The position numbers and the translations under genes are program-made. The notes under the pieces are model-generated. The model made no database searches. It was not told where the DNA came from and worked only from the letters and a program-made list of their open reading frames with translations. Positions 22,961 to 33,428 of a DNA stretch of 64,000 nucleotides are shown here, one piece after another; the stretch's first letter is position 1; every line of letters begins with the position of its first letter. The DNA comes from Polytrichum commune (lineage: Eukaryota > Streptophyta > Polytrichopsida > Polytrichales > Polytrichaceae). Location of the stretch: the NCBI GenBank assembly GCA_950295325.1, contig OX485804.1, positions 32,428,001 to 32,492,000 on the forward strand, written 5' to 3'.

Positions 22961-24720
22961 AAGCGGGGATATAAATATCTGAATGCACCAGATAATTTTT
23001 GCCTGTGAATTTCATCTCTCTCCCGGAACTTTGCTCGCACATTTCCCGGAAACTTACACAAGTGAAGAATATTGTAAGGATGGCGAAGACGGCAGGCGAT
23101 GCCCATGTTACTATAATCGGCTACGACAACAACAAGAAGCATTTGATTATTCGCCACCCAACAGACTCAAGTGCTTCAAGCTCCGACGGCCAAATCAGAC
23201 ACAGCTTGCTTCCGCTTCGCAAGCATTTCAAAAGAAAACTCAGACAAACTTGTGAGACTGAATGTGGAATCTGCAAATCGAAAAGCAGCCACTACACCAC
23301 CGTTTTCAAGCTCGGAGAGAAGAAGGGGACGAGGAAGTGTTGGGACTGCTGCGGGACGACACAAGTCCGTCTGCAAGCGAAATTTAGAAGACCGGCCTCT
23401 TCTGGCTCGAAACTTCGGTGTCAAGAAAATTAAAAGCAAAACGCACAAACGTAAATCTACTGAGGGAACGAGTAAAGTAGAGTTACGAGCGCGACATAAA
23501 CATAGAAACGACACCAATTCATTCACATTTTTGCTCCCGGATTCTCTCGCATGTTTCGACAGTTGTTGCAAGAATGGCAAATTCAGAGAAAGCTTGCTTC
23601 CTCTTGGCAAGTGCTTCAATACAGCACTACTTGCAAGTTCGGAGAGTAAAAAAAGAAAGAAAGCGGGCTATGGAAATGCTGGGACTGCTGCGGGACATCT
23701 TAATTTCTTCTGAGAGAACTTCTTCCTCATGAGAACTTCGCAACTAAAGGGACTGCGCAATATCCGTTCAGGTTTTAGTACTGTGGTGGATGAATGTGGA
23801 CTCTCGCATCCGCATTTCATCGCATTTTAGCATTATATTGAATTCTCTTATGGTTACATTACTGGGAAATATCTGTAGCTTATCCACTTTTATGACTAAA
23901 TTTATGTGTGATTGTTTAACATTTTTGGTTCATCAATCAGTCCCTGCCTGTTATCTTTGGTTTACTCTGTAGCAATTCTTTTGTAATTGGTCTTTGGTTT
24001 AGCAAGGATGTAGCAATTTTCTTGGGATTGTGTTTCCTATATTTTCGAAGAATGAAGTCTCGTGAAGGAGTATATGCAAATTCTAACGAACCTTACATTC
24101 ATGTGTGCAACCGGTGGTCGCCCAGATCAATACAGTTGTTTCGTTCTACAGCGTTCCCCGTCTGGTGGTCGAAGAGCCTCATAACGGCAAATTCGGAAAT
24201 CCGGTACCTCTTTTCCCTGTCGCCCCTCGATGACGGACGGTCAATCTGGTTGTCGCAAACTCTTAAGCCTTCAAGTCTGTTTCTTACTACACACTTGAGT
24301 ATATATCAGTCTTGACAGACATCCTGCCATAGATGTGAACATGTGAACGGTCGTTGAAAAGACTTGTGTGAACCATTCAATTGATTTGGTTAGTTCAAAA
24401 ATGTGCCGGTAATACTGTGAATTCGATTGAGCCTTGGAATCAAGTCATGTACTTTGGAATTTTTTTTGAGCGCAGGAGCTGAAAGTCCTTGAAACATCAA
24501 ATGTAATGTAAATGTAAGAGAGGTCAAACAGCCGTTTCCTGAGCATTTGTAAGCGCGGTTATTGAAAGAAGTTGGGGAATCAAGAGAATTTGACGTCGAT
24601 CTGTCCATGATACTTTAGGGAGTTGCAAAAAATATACATCCGGATTCCTGTAGGCTTTTCATGGCAGAACGGATTGTGGCATTCATTGGTTCATTGGAGA
24701 AAAATCTCTTACATATGCGG
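22961..24720 (+). repeat. Duplicated block, copy A
   Basis: This stretch is nearly identical to 38411-40174 in direct orientation. It contains a shared frame (ATG at 23081 in the MAKTAGDAHVTII register, to 23433) with a Cys-rich segment CETECGIC...KCWDCC, and an overlapping frame 23171-23713. Between the copies this protein differs at about four positions, all non-silent, which argues against selection on it. The second half (23520-23715) is a diverged repeat of the first (22995-23390): both carry SLLPL-type text followed by GGGACTGCTGCGGGAC. I do not recognise the element, and it has no transposon ends that I could find. Confidence 0.85.
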
Positions 24721-24727
24721 AAAAGCA

Positions 24728-25482
24728 CAAGCACACTGGATCAGAAAACCCATCAAGTTCGCATTTTGGGAAGAAGATTCCGTACATCAGAGGCATTGGA
24801 GATGAGTTCACGCAAGAAGATGTCTTTGTTGCTATAAAAAGAGTTGATAATGATGTCCATCAACCTAGAATCTTCCGCCTGGAACGTAAACTTCTCACTC
24901 TGACTCCTCAACGTCTTCCTTGGGGAAATGGATTCACTTTCTATGGGGAGCACCCGGTACAAAACCTTATCTCAGAGTTCGTGAAAGTACGCATTTCTGA
25001 CGTTCTTGAAGACTTGCACTTGGAAGATGCCAAAGAAAAGCCAAAAGTAGTAGTAATAATAATAGTAGAGGTTTACATATTTCATTGCATTTTATCTGTC
25101 ATTCTTGGACAACAAAACGCTCGGAATGTTGTACAAGGGCAGCAGGAGGGGGGAAACCTTTCCACAATCTCGGTATCAGTCACCAAGCCGCCGGGAATAC
25201 CCATGGTTCTCTCCTGAAGCTTTGGAAATGCATCCCTAACTTCCAAGTCACTATCCTCAAGTGCATCCACTGCATGGTGGACATCTGAATCTGCATTTCA
25301 GCAACACGATAGTATATGAAGGCATGTGGAAGACATGACTGGGAGAGGAGCACATACAACACCCACATGGCCCAATCCTGAAACGTCACATACTTACATG
25401 GAAAACCAAATTTGCAAAAAGAGAATACAGAATGATCACACCATCCGATCGAAATTCAGGAAGTAAAAGAGAACAATATGAG
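24728..25482 (-). pseudogene. Inverted fragment of the GRP94 gene (exons 2-3)
   Basis: It is the reverse complement of 40612-41365, with introns included, so it arose by DNA duplication and not through RNA. It carries exon 2 ([20 protein letters not shown]) and exon 3 ([20 protein letters not shown]) but lacks the signal-peptide exon and everything after exon 3. Substitutions relative to the parent include Val to Asp after FQAE and Arg to Ile before ESES. It begins seven bases after the end of block A, while in the parent locus block B ends 356 bp before the GRP94 start. It cannot encode a chaperone. Confidence 0.9.
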
Positions 25483-26129
25483 GCCATGGGCCTTTTTCAG
25501 AGATAAGCGTTTGAGACTTGTATTGTATATTTCATGGCTGTAGTGGTCTTGTGTGAACACATTTGGTGGGTCTTCAGCAGCCAATCATCGCTCTTACAAC
25601 GCCCTAGTCCGACTTCTTGGTCCATAGTGTAAACCGGCCCTTAGACTAACATGGACTAATCAAGAAGATTGTCATGTGGTGGATAAGGCTTGAGCCATAG
25701 GGCCTTCCACATATAAGAGCCCTCCCAAGGGCCAAGCTCAAGGAATGGTCCTTATATAGGGAACATTGTGGGACAAAGGTCTTGTCACACGTACTAAGGC
25801 GTCGTTGACGGGAACTATAATTTGCAAACAATCTACTGGAAATCTAGAGGGCATTTACAAATTACAATGAGTATGCATATTATTTGGTATCATTCATATG
25901 AGCTCCACAAGTTATGAAGTAAATGGCTATGGCCTCAAATTGGATTTGCTATTCATCTTGTACCAATCACGTGTTCCAAGTCCTGTGAGAAGTGGGACTA
26001 GTCGGAAATAATAACCATCAAAGTCCCATTTACAACCCATCTGCCTTATATTAAAAATCATGGTGCAATTCTTTATGAAGATGTTTAGTGTAGTGAAATT
26101 TACTCACTTACTCCAAAGTCCCAATCAGT
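25483..26129. other. Intergenic repeat-derived DNA
   Basis: No gene is recognised. 25910-26045 is another copy of the dispersed repeat also seen near 2110 and 5200. The text around 25620 (GTGTAAACCGGCCCTTAGA) echoes 5560-5580. Confidence 0.5.
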
Positions 26130-26335
26130 GGATGAGGAGATTTTGGGCAAAATTGGTCAAGATCTTAATGTTTTCAAGTCCCATTGGTTACATGTTGATT
26201 TTTATTTTTTATTTTGGTTTTTTTAATATTAGTCTAAAGAGTAATCCATATACTCCTAAAAAATGATCAGCAATTGGCCTAAAGTCTTGAATTTGAATCG
26301 GTGATTACTCAAATTCATTCGCCCAATTTGAAACT
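26130..26335 (+). repeat. Dispersed repeat R3, copy 2
   Basis: It matches 11880-12080 in the same orientation and ends where the MITE at 26337 begins, so the MITE may have inserted at its edge. Confidence 0.6.
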
Positions 26336-26336
26336 A

Positions 26337-26679
26337 CACTAAATAGTCTTATTACTGTGGGCCACAATAGTTTTTTAAAGCCCTTGTTAATCCTCATAAT
26401 GAGAAGTAGTGTTGGCCACATAATCTTTAACCTGCGCTAAATCTCTAGTAGAAAATTAGCATGGACCACACTAACTTTTTTTCCCCACAAAATCAATGTG
26501 GGTGAATAGTTGATTTTATGCTACTTTTTCCCTTTAACTAATATTCAGTGTGTTGATTGGAAGTCTTCATGACAACTCAAGGAAAGACCCAGGGTCTTAA
26601 ACCCACATTATTTCCACTTTGACTAAAAATTTAGTGTGGCCCACGTCAATTTCATTCACACTAATATGACTATTGAGTG
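26337..26679. mobile_element. MITE, CACTAAATA family, copy 3
   Basis: The 343 bp element is bounded by TA (26335-26336 and 26680-26681). The left end is CACTAAATAGTCTTATTACT; the reverse-complemented right end is CACTCAATAGTCATATTAGT. The inverted ends are well preserved and it is non-coding. Confidence 0.8.
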
Positions 26680-26690
26680 TAAGGTACTTG

Positions 26691-26935
26691 GGTGTTATTT
26701 GGTTCAATTTTCATGGCTCCCAACTTGTATTGATTAGATTCACACAACAAAACTCGTTTCGCATTAGAAAATCTATGATAGAACATATGCAAAAACTGGA
26801 TTGAAAATCGGACATGTTGGTTGATTGCTTAACTGGAAACACAGTTCCTCCCAATTATTTCACTATTGAATTTACGGAGAGCAGTTATTAATATTTGAAG
26901 ACGTAGTCCAATCTCTTCCAAACACGTTTACATGT
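26691..26935 (+). repeat. Dispersed repeat R4 plus partial R1
   Basis: It matches 54276-54606. Both begin GGTGTTATTTGGTTC, contain CACAACAAAACTCGT and ATATGCAAAAAC, and run into the R1 core TAGTCCAATCTC or TTAATCCAATCTC. R4 and R1 are therefore parts of one longer element. Here R1 is truncated about 0.45 kb before the TAP46 start. 26936-27391 is the likely TAP46 promoter and leader, and I assigned no specific site there. Confidence 0.65.
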
Positions 26936-27391
26936 CCGATCAAGATCAAGAAAACCGAGCCCCGTGCAAAACCATGCATGACAAACCCTCTCTTCTCCTG
27001 GCGACCAGTTCTAGAGCGGAACGGTGGCTTGGTAACGGCCGTTCTTGACAGTTCCCGAAGAGTTACGCCCTGCCCTGTCCCTTCCCTGTCCCTTCCCTTC
27101 GCGGCAGGTAGGTCAGCATCCTCTGTTTTCCTCCACCGATCCTGCTTTCTTGTAATCCAGGTGCGTCGCGTTTGATTCATTCACACTTCCGAGTTTTTCC
27201 TAACTTTGTTTTGTCGTCTTCGGTCACAATTGGTTCGCTCAGTGTGATTGCTTTCGTGCCCTAATTTTCCTTGTTTTCTTGTGTACGAGAGGTCATCGAG
27301 GATTCTAGCCCTAAAATTTCTTGTGTGTTCGTCAGAGGAGCAATTGCAAGACAGAGTTGCGTAGTCTCGTGATCGAGGAAAGTCGGAAACC

Positions 27392-30300
27392 ATGGGAGAG
27401 GAGTTTCTGGAAGACGTGCCTTTACCGCACCTGTTCGACAAAGCGCAGCAGTTACATGCGCTTGCGGACTCATCCCGGCTTGAAAATGTAAGACCCGCTT
27501 TATTTTATTTTTGGCTTGCTTCTGGTGTTTTTTTCTCAGTGCTCGATGATTCTCTGTGTCTTGTGAGACGGAACCTTTCAGCGCTTCGATTCTAAGTTTT
27601 AGTTGAAAAGAAGAATTATAGCTGCCAATCTAGGTTGTTGTCAACTTGCCATCAATCTGATTGTAATTGCAAGTTTCTCTCTAAGTATGAATTTTCCACT
27701 GCGATTTCTCATTTTATTCAAAAAGGGTTGATATCTCATTTCATGCACTATGCGATCACCACATGAGGTACTCATTGTTGTCAAAATGAATTGAGCAGGA
27801 GGAGATTAGGAAAGCTTGTCAAATGCTACAAAAGTGCCAAGAAATTGTAGATAAGCTAGCGTTGTTTTCTTCGAACGAGGAGAAAGATGACGTCAGTACT
27901 GGTGATCTCAAGTACTTATTGGTATGTGAAAGATCCTTTGTTTGCTGCCTTGAGCATTCCTTTCTGATTTGCACCAAACCCTATTGCCTGCTCCATTGGG
28001 ATGAGTTTACTTGTTCCAGACTGCCTGTCTTTCGTTCGTCACTAAATAGCCTCAGTAGGTAAACAGTACTTGAATTGAGAAGAGGATATTGGAATCTGCT
28101 TGAAGAAAAATTTGGCACTGTATTCATTCCTCAAACAGAAATTGGTATAAACCTGAGCTTGCATTTTGTGCAGGTCCCTTACTATTTGGGAGATCTAACA
28201 GAGAAGTTGGAAGCTGAAGATCGAGTCCAGTTAGTGAAAGCTGCTGAGGGGCAACTACTGGTACTTATTTTACCTAGAAAATGGGATCAAGCATGATATC
28301 AGACTTTGCTCTTGTTGCTGGGTGCTGTCTCTAACTGTGGAATGGTGGAATTTTTCTTATTCACAGTGTCTTGTTGGTGTGTAGTTTGTCTTGCTGATAC
28401 TTTTACGGTATTGTCCAATCTTTTACATGGTGAGTGGTGTCACTTTGGCCAGGGGTTTATCAGATCATGTGAGCGTTTAGAACTTCTTTCAGAAAGTGAG
28501 GCACAGTCCCTTGCCCGTGAGGCACCTGCAACTCCCGACATTCGAAGAGCAGAAAAGGTAGCATTCATGTCCTTCTGGATTTTGCAGAAACAAGTTTGAC
28601 ACTCGTTTTCTCTCCACTAAATATGTGCAAATAAGCAGTTCTGTTGTCTGTCAGCATTCTTCAGCAAACATCTTAGATATCTTAGAATTTCTTTGGAAAA
28701 CTTTACCTGCTGTACAGTCTGATCTATAAGTATGTAGTGGTTCCAACAAGTGCACTGAACAGTTAGGGAGAGTTTTGAGCACGGAATGAGTGCATTGCAA
28801 TTTATATTTTCTGCTTTGAAATTTACTAGGGCTTCTGAACAGGTGGCTCGGTTCAGAAAACAAAGGGCTGCAGAGTCCAAATTACAAGAGATCAGAGAAA
28901 GAAAGGAGAGGAGGAGACGTTCTATGCAAGCCACTGCAAAGGCTGCAACTGTTGAACATGGGGAGGAGAATTTGCCAGATGAAGATGATGAAGAAGAGAG
29001 AGAAGTAAATTTCTTAGTCACCATAGCCACTGGATGTTCTTTGATTGGGGTTTGCATTGGAGGATGATAGATGGCTCTGGCTCTAATCAGGTGCAGCTAA
29101 CATTGACACAGGCGTCTAGGTGTATCATAAGTGTTTCTTGTTGTGCCAATGTGGTCAAGTGCCGTGTTCTAATAACTGTTGCTGGGGAGGGTGGTGCAGG
29201 CATGGTTCACGCAGATATCTTTGGCACTGTGCAAGGTATGCCTCTGTCAACCTTCTTTCTCATGAGATGGTGTAGATAGTCAGATGGCTGGGTCTCATCC
29301 TGTTCAGTCCAGTACTAGAAGGCTAGTTCAATAATTATCATGAACTTTGCATTCAAGTATCCTGATCGTGATTTGTCAAGTATATTTATTCAGACAGACT
29401 TTTTGTGTTATTCATTGTATGTCAGGCTTTGGACTTGGTTGAGATGCTACGTCGTGAGGAGGAAATGTTGGTTGCTGTACAGGCTGCTAAGAATGAGGTA
29501 TCACCTATTATTATTTTAAGGTTCACTTGGATCAATGAATTGATATTATGTATTACCTCAAGTTTAAGAGTATTGTGTAGATTTTACTGAATAGATTAAC
29601 ACCCTTGCTGTATATATAGGCTTACCATAATTAATACCGACTGGCAGGGAAGGGAGTCATTTTCAAAAGAGGTATTGGATGAACGACATTCGAGAGCTGA
29701 AGACTGGCACCGACAGGGTGTTTCAAAGGCACAATCCTCAAGACCAGCACAGCCCATCAACTGTGCTACATATGCACAAGACGTTATTGAGGGCCGGGTT
29801 CCTATACAGCCAACGCATACACACACACATGGTGCCCCAATGTTATTTGGGCCTGCAAGTATGGTCAGTGGAAGTCTTTCAACTGATCGTGAGAGACAAA
29901 TAGCGCAAGTGTTTCAGCCTAGTCACAGGTACGCATCTACTGGAAGAAGATACAAATGCTATTATAAATACACTGCAATTCTCCTCATCCTTGCAATTTA
30001 AACAGAAAGAGTCATAAACATGTATCTTAAGATGAAAAATCTGATACTCCAGTGAATGACATTCATTTATGATGAATTGCAGGATATGTCCATGTCACCA
30101 GAAAATGTTCACCTGTGGGTTTCAAAACATTTTGTTTCATTTTACTAGAATTAACGCTGATTACCAGAGAACAGTTGACAGTTGTGAACACTAAATTAAT
30201 GGTTGATGACGTTCACATCGATTGAGATGACAACCTCAAGTCAACTCTCTGATATCGTGAAGTCTCATATTTGAACCTAGTTAAAAACTTGCAAATTTTG

Positions 30301-30588
30301 GTCTCCTGTTGTCAGTTAATTTATCAAAGTTGTGCTTGCTGTTGCAGTCTTCCAAGCATGAGTATAGAACAGGCTGGCCTTGCGGAGATGGAATTGATGC
30401 GTACATGGAACGAGGCTAATCAGAAGATAGCTGATGATGCTGCACGGCCTTCATGGTACGCCAAGGAAAAGAGGGATGATGGTGATAGTGATGATGATGC
30501 TGCGACTGATAAGGCCCGGGCTTGGGATGATTGGAAGGATGATAATCCCAGAGGTGCTGGAAACAAGAAGGCAACACCCTGTGGATAG
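27392..30588 (+). CDS. TAP46: TAP46 / IGBP1-like PP2A regulatory subunit
   Basis: Nine exons (27392-27487, 27799-27921, 28174-28260, 28453-28557, 28843-29004, 29091-29111, 29426-29497, 29648-29928, 30348-30588) sum to 1188 nt, or 395 residues; Arabidopsis TAP46 has about 405. All junctions keep phase. TAP46/Tap42/alpha4 binds catalytic subunits of PP2A-type phosphatases and acts in TOR signalling in the cytosol. Family marks are KCQEIVDKLALFSSNE and LKYLLVPYYLGDLTEKL in the helical N-terminal domain; RFKxQ-like RFRKQRAAESKLQEIRERK, basic and probably phosphatase-contacting; RPAQPINCATYAQDVIEG; FGPASMVSGSLSTDRERQIA; and the conserved tail DDWKDDNPRGAGNKKATPCG. Exon 6 is a 21 nt microexon (VQLTLTQ) whose following intron starts GC. 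Confidence 0.93.
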
Positions 30589-30963
30589 TTATGGTTTTAG
30601 TGTTGTGTATCAGGGCAATTAGGTGTATGTCTAAGAAAAGGAGTTCTCATTCTTCTTACTGGAATCTTCAATGGCCATTCCTGTTGCTTGTTTTGCCACT
30701 GCGCATGGTTTTAACTTCTGGATGACTGACTTTGAAAATCTCAAGTGTGTAAAGGTTATAAGTGTTATACAATCAACATCCTGTAAATGGTGCCAATATG
30801 CTATGTGTGTCTGGTTTTCAGTGGAGTAGTTGGGACAGACTGACCCCTGATGGCATTCGAGTGAGTGATGAGCAATTTGTGGAGGTGCTCAACTATTGAG
30901 TTGTTCCCATATTGTGGATCACCAAGCATTTCGCTCAGTCTTCAGGTGATTTTGATTATCATA

Positions 30964-31301
30964 GGTTGATAGCAGGTTGGGCAGATTTTTCCCAATATCC
31001 ATTTTTTTTTAAAAAGGCTTAAGCGGTTCATAAAAACATTTCCAAAAAATTAGGAAATTATGTATATGTATATTTATTCACTTAGGTACATAGCATAACC
31101 TACATATAGATCCATGTCTTGTAACTTATTTTTCATTCATTCATGAATTTGGAATGAGTTTTCCAATGCACCAAATTTCGTACAATTAAGGCATTTTGAT
31201 GATTTTTTTTTTTCCTTTCACTTAGGCCATCTAGACCAATAATTTTCAAAACATTATGTGTAATTATTTTGAAATATTTTCTGCCCAACCTGCTATCAAC
31301 C
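30964..31301. mobile_element. 338 bp MITE with GGTTGATAGCAGGTTGGGCA ends
   Basis: The two ends are perfect inverted repeats over 22 bp, starting GGTTGATAGCAGGTTGGGCA, and flanked by TA at 30962-30963 and 31302-31303. It lies 376 bp after the TAP46 stop codon and may be within or just beyond the 3' untranslated region. It is non-coding and AT-rich inside. No second copy is in the window. The ends do not match the CACTAAATA family. Confidence 0.85.
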
Positions 31302-31611
31302 TACAATAGTCAAAGGTCAGAGGATAAAACATGACATTCCTTAAAGTTTTATGATCTAAATCTCCAAAGAGATATTCATGCTCATTTTCCCTCGAAATAG
31401 CTCATCTCTCAAGTTCAAGATCATATGGGTAATTCCCATTTTAACCTCAACTTCTCCATGAAAATTCCACAACCAACATTGATTGGAATGCACTCAAAAA
31501 CCCTTTCATAGGCTTTGGAAGTTAGGAGTTAATTAGGGACGGGATTATTTCATAGAAGAAATGAAACTCTTCCATTCAAAAGACTTGGAGGACCTCACGA
31601 AATTTTGTATT

Positions 31612-31960
31612 TGGTGTCATATGGTATTTTATGCCACTATGGTAACTTTTCTAATGACATAACTTATGAATAATTTTGCAAGTACTGCCAACCCAACTTA
31701 ATTGTTGATCATCCACTTTTGGTATATTCTTCATCCTAACATTCTTGTAATGAAATATTGTCATAGTTGATTAAAATTAGGATGAAAAAATCACTTAGTA
31801 AGTGACAGTAATTGCAACATTGTAAGTGTATAATGCACAAATTGTTTTACCAAGAATGACAGATAGCATTAGGTTTACTTTTGTTGGTGACACTACACGG
31901 GCGGTTTACAATTAGTATTGAGCCAAACAAATAGAATTGGAGACACTAAATACAATACTT
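31612..31960 (-). repeat. Repeat R2, inverted copy
   Basis: It is the inverted relative of 19540-20040: GTCATATGGTATTTTATG, AACTTTTC, ATGAATAATTTTGC and ACTTAGTAAGTGAC occur in reversed order and complement. Non-coding. Confidence 0.65.
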
Positions 31961-32412
31961 AATGTAGCTATGCTTTACATTCACTTCTTGCTTGCCATGC
32001 CATTGAAATGGAATGAAATTGATTCTAAAGTCCAAATAACCACAAGGTTTATGGGACTACAAGTTCAAAATGGTGTCGGAAAAACTAATTTCCTAGAGTT
32101 GCCAAGTGCAATAGCCTCAACATGCTAGAGGCTAATATCAACTTGTTGGTCCAATTGGAAGAAAGATTTGAGACTACCAAGTACTAAATTTTGAAGTAGG
32201 GAAGGAAACCTATCCCCGATGGAGTTGTAGAAGGGAGTTGCAATCTTATTTATCGTTATTCAACTTCTTGCTCTAACATAATATTTATACATTCACATTC
32301 TTTGCTTACATAAAATAGTAAGCTGGCAAACTTCCAACATTCATGCATGTCTCTGTCTGGATTAGCCCAACTAAGATATGCAGGCCTTATCAGAGCACTA
32401 AGTTGGTCTTAT

Positions 32413-32505
32413 GCAGACACTTGTATATGAGTGGTACATGGCAAGGCTTATAGTTGAGGACACCAAAAAGACATGTGTTCCGACAAGATTGAACTGTGTG
32501 CTCAC
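32413..32505 (-). repeat. Dispersed repeat R1, inverted copy at 32.4 kb
   Basis: It reads as the reverse complement of R1 (TGAGTGGTACATGGC, GACACCAAAAAGACATGTGT, GTGTGCTCACA). Surrounding 31961-32670 holds nothing else I recognise. Confidence 0.6.
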
Positions 32506-32671
32506 AATTAAAACATTATTCTCAATTGAGTACAGTAGTTATCACAATTGCAAGGGCATATGTGATTGCTTACCAAAAAAGGGTGTTATTCTTTGAAAGG
32601 ACCCCCATGGCAGGCACACCATGATCTATATCAATAAGTACCTTGCATATGATCTGTATCTACTCGGACTA

Positions 32672-32732
32672 CACTGATTATGGTATTTAGTGTCAGTTAC
32701 TATTTAGAATTACCCAGTGCTATAATCCAGTG
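32672..32732. mobile_element. 61 bp minimal element, CACTGATTATGG ends
   Basis: TA lies on both sides (32670-32671 and 32733-32734). The left end is CACTGATTATGGTATTTAGT and the reverse-complemented right end is CACTGGATTATAGCACTGGG. The left end equals that of the 542 bp element at 46500, so this looks like an internally deleted copy. 32735-33428 has no gene; 33190-33216 is an A- and AAT-rich run. Confidence 0.6.
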
Positions 32733-33428
32733 TAATCTTCACATGATTGTTTCAACAATATCCTAAGTCACAAGACAATGCAATATTGTCACTTCAAAAC
32801 AACTAATTACCCAACCAGAAGGTTTTAAGATTGTTATGTATTTATCTCTTGCAACTTGATTATGATTCCCTGGAGAATGAATACAGGAAATACCCGAATG
32901 GTATCCACCAGCAACTTAGCTATCAAATTCTCATCAATATCTAAGATGCACCATAAAAGATACAACTGGAATTTGGAGTTTGACTCTTAAAAATGCTTCC
33001 CTTGTAACATGAATATTCTCTGAACCTGCTCTGGGCGATCTTTCACAAAACAAAAGTCCTGATCGTATGGTTAACTGAAACTAAACTAACACACAAAAAT
33101 GTAATTTCTCAATTCAAACTCCACTTGCACAGTGGTTCAATCAAAATTGAACCTCACAGACCTACTTAGACTGTATTTCGAAATCCATTAAAAAAAAAAA
33201 AATAATAATAATAATAAAAACAAAAACCACAGCAACAAATAGGTACCTTTGTTAAATATATTTAAGGGAGATCAAGAACCTCAATTATGAGGTCCAACAA
33301 ACTCCTTGTGTTCTCAATATGGAAGTTGCTCAATTCATGACCAAATTTGTATTTGTGCCTGCTAGGATGATAAGTTACAGAGGCAAGACTAAAATCAACG
33401 CCAAAATTTGAAGAAATCAACGGTGACT

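Noticed and set aside
23789-23821. Hairpin in the block as a Helitron 3' end
   Set aside because: No CTRR terminus follows at the right distance, and homology between block copies continues for about 900 bp beyond the hairpin.
24753-24962. A second functional HSP90 gene on the minus strand
   Set aside because: Only exons 2 and 3 with their intron are present. The signal-peptide exon and all later exons are missing.
33189-33216. A-rich run as the poly-A tail of a DHAD retrocopy
   Set aside because: DHAD is on the minus strand, so a tail would appear as T on the plus strand. The run is A-rich on the plus strand and is mixed with AAT repeats.
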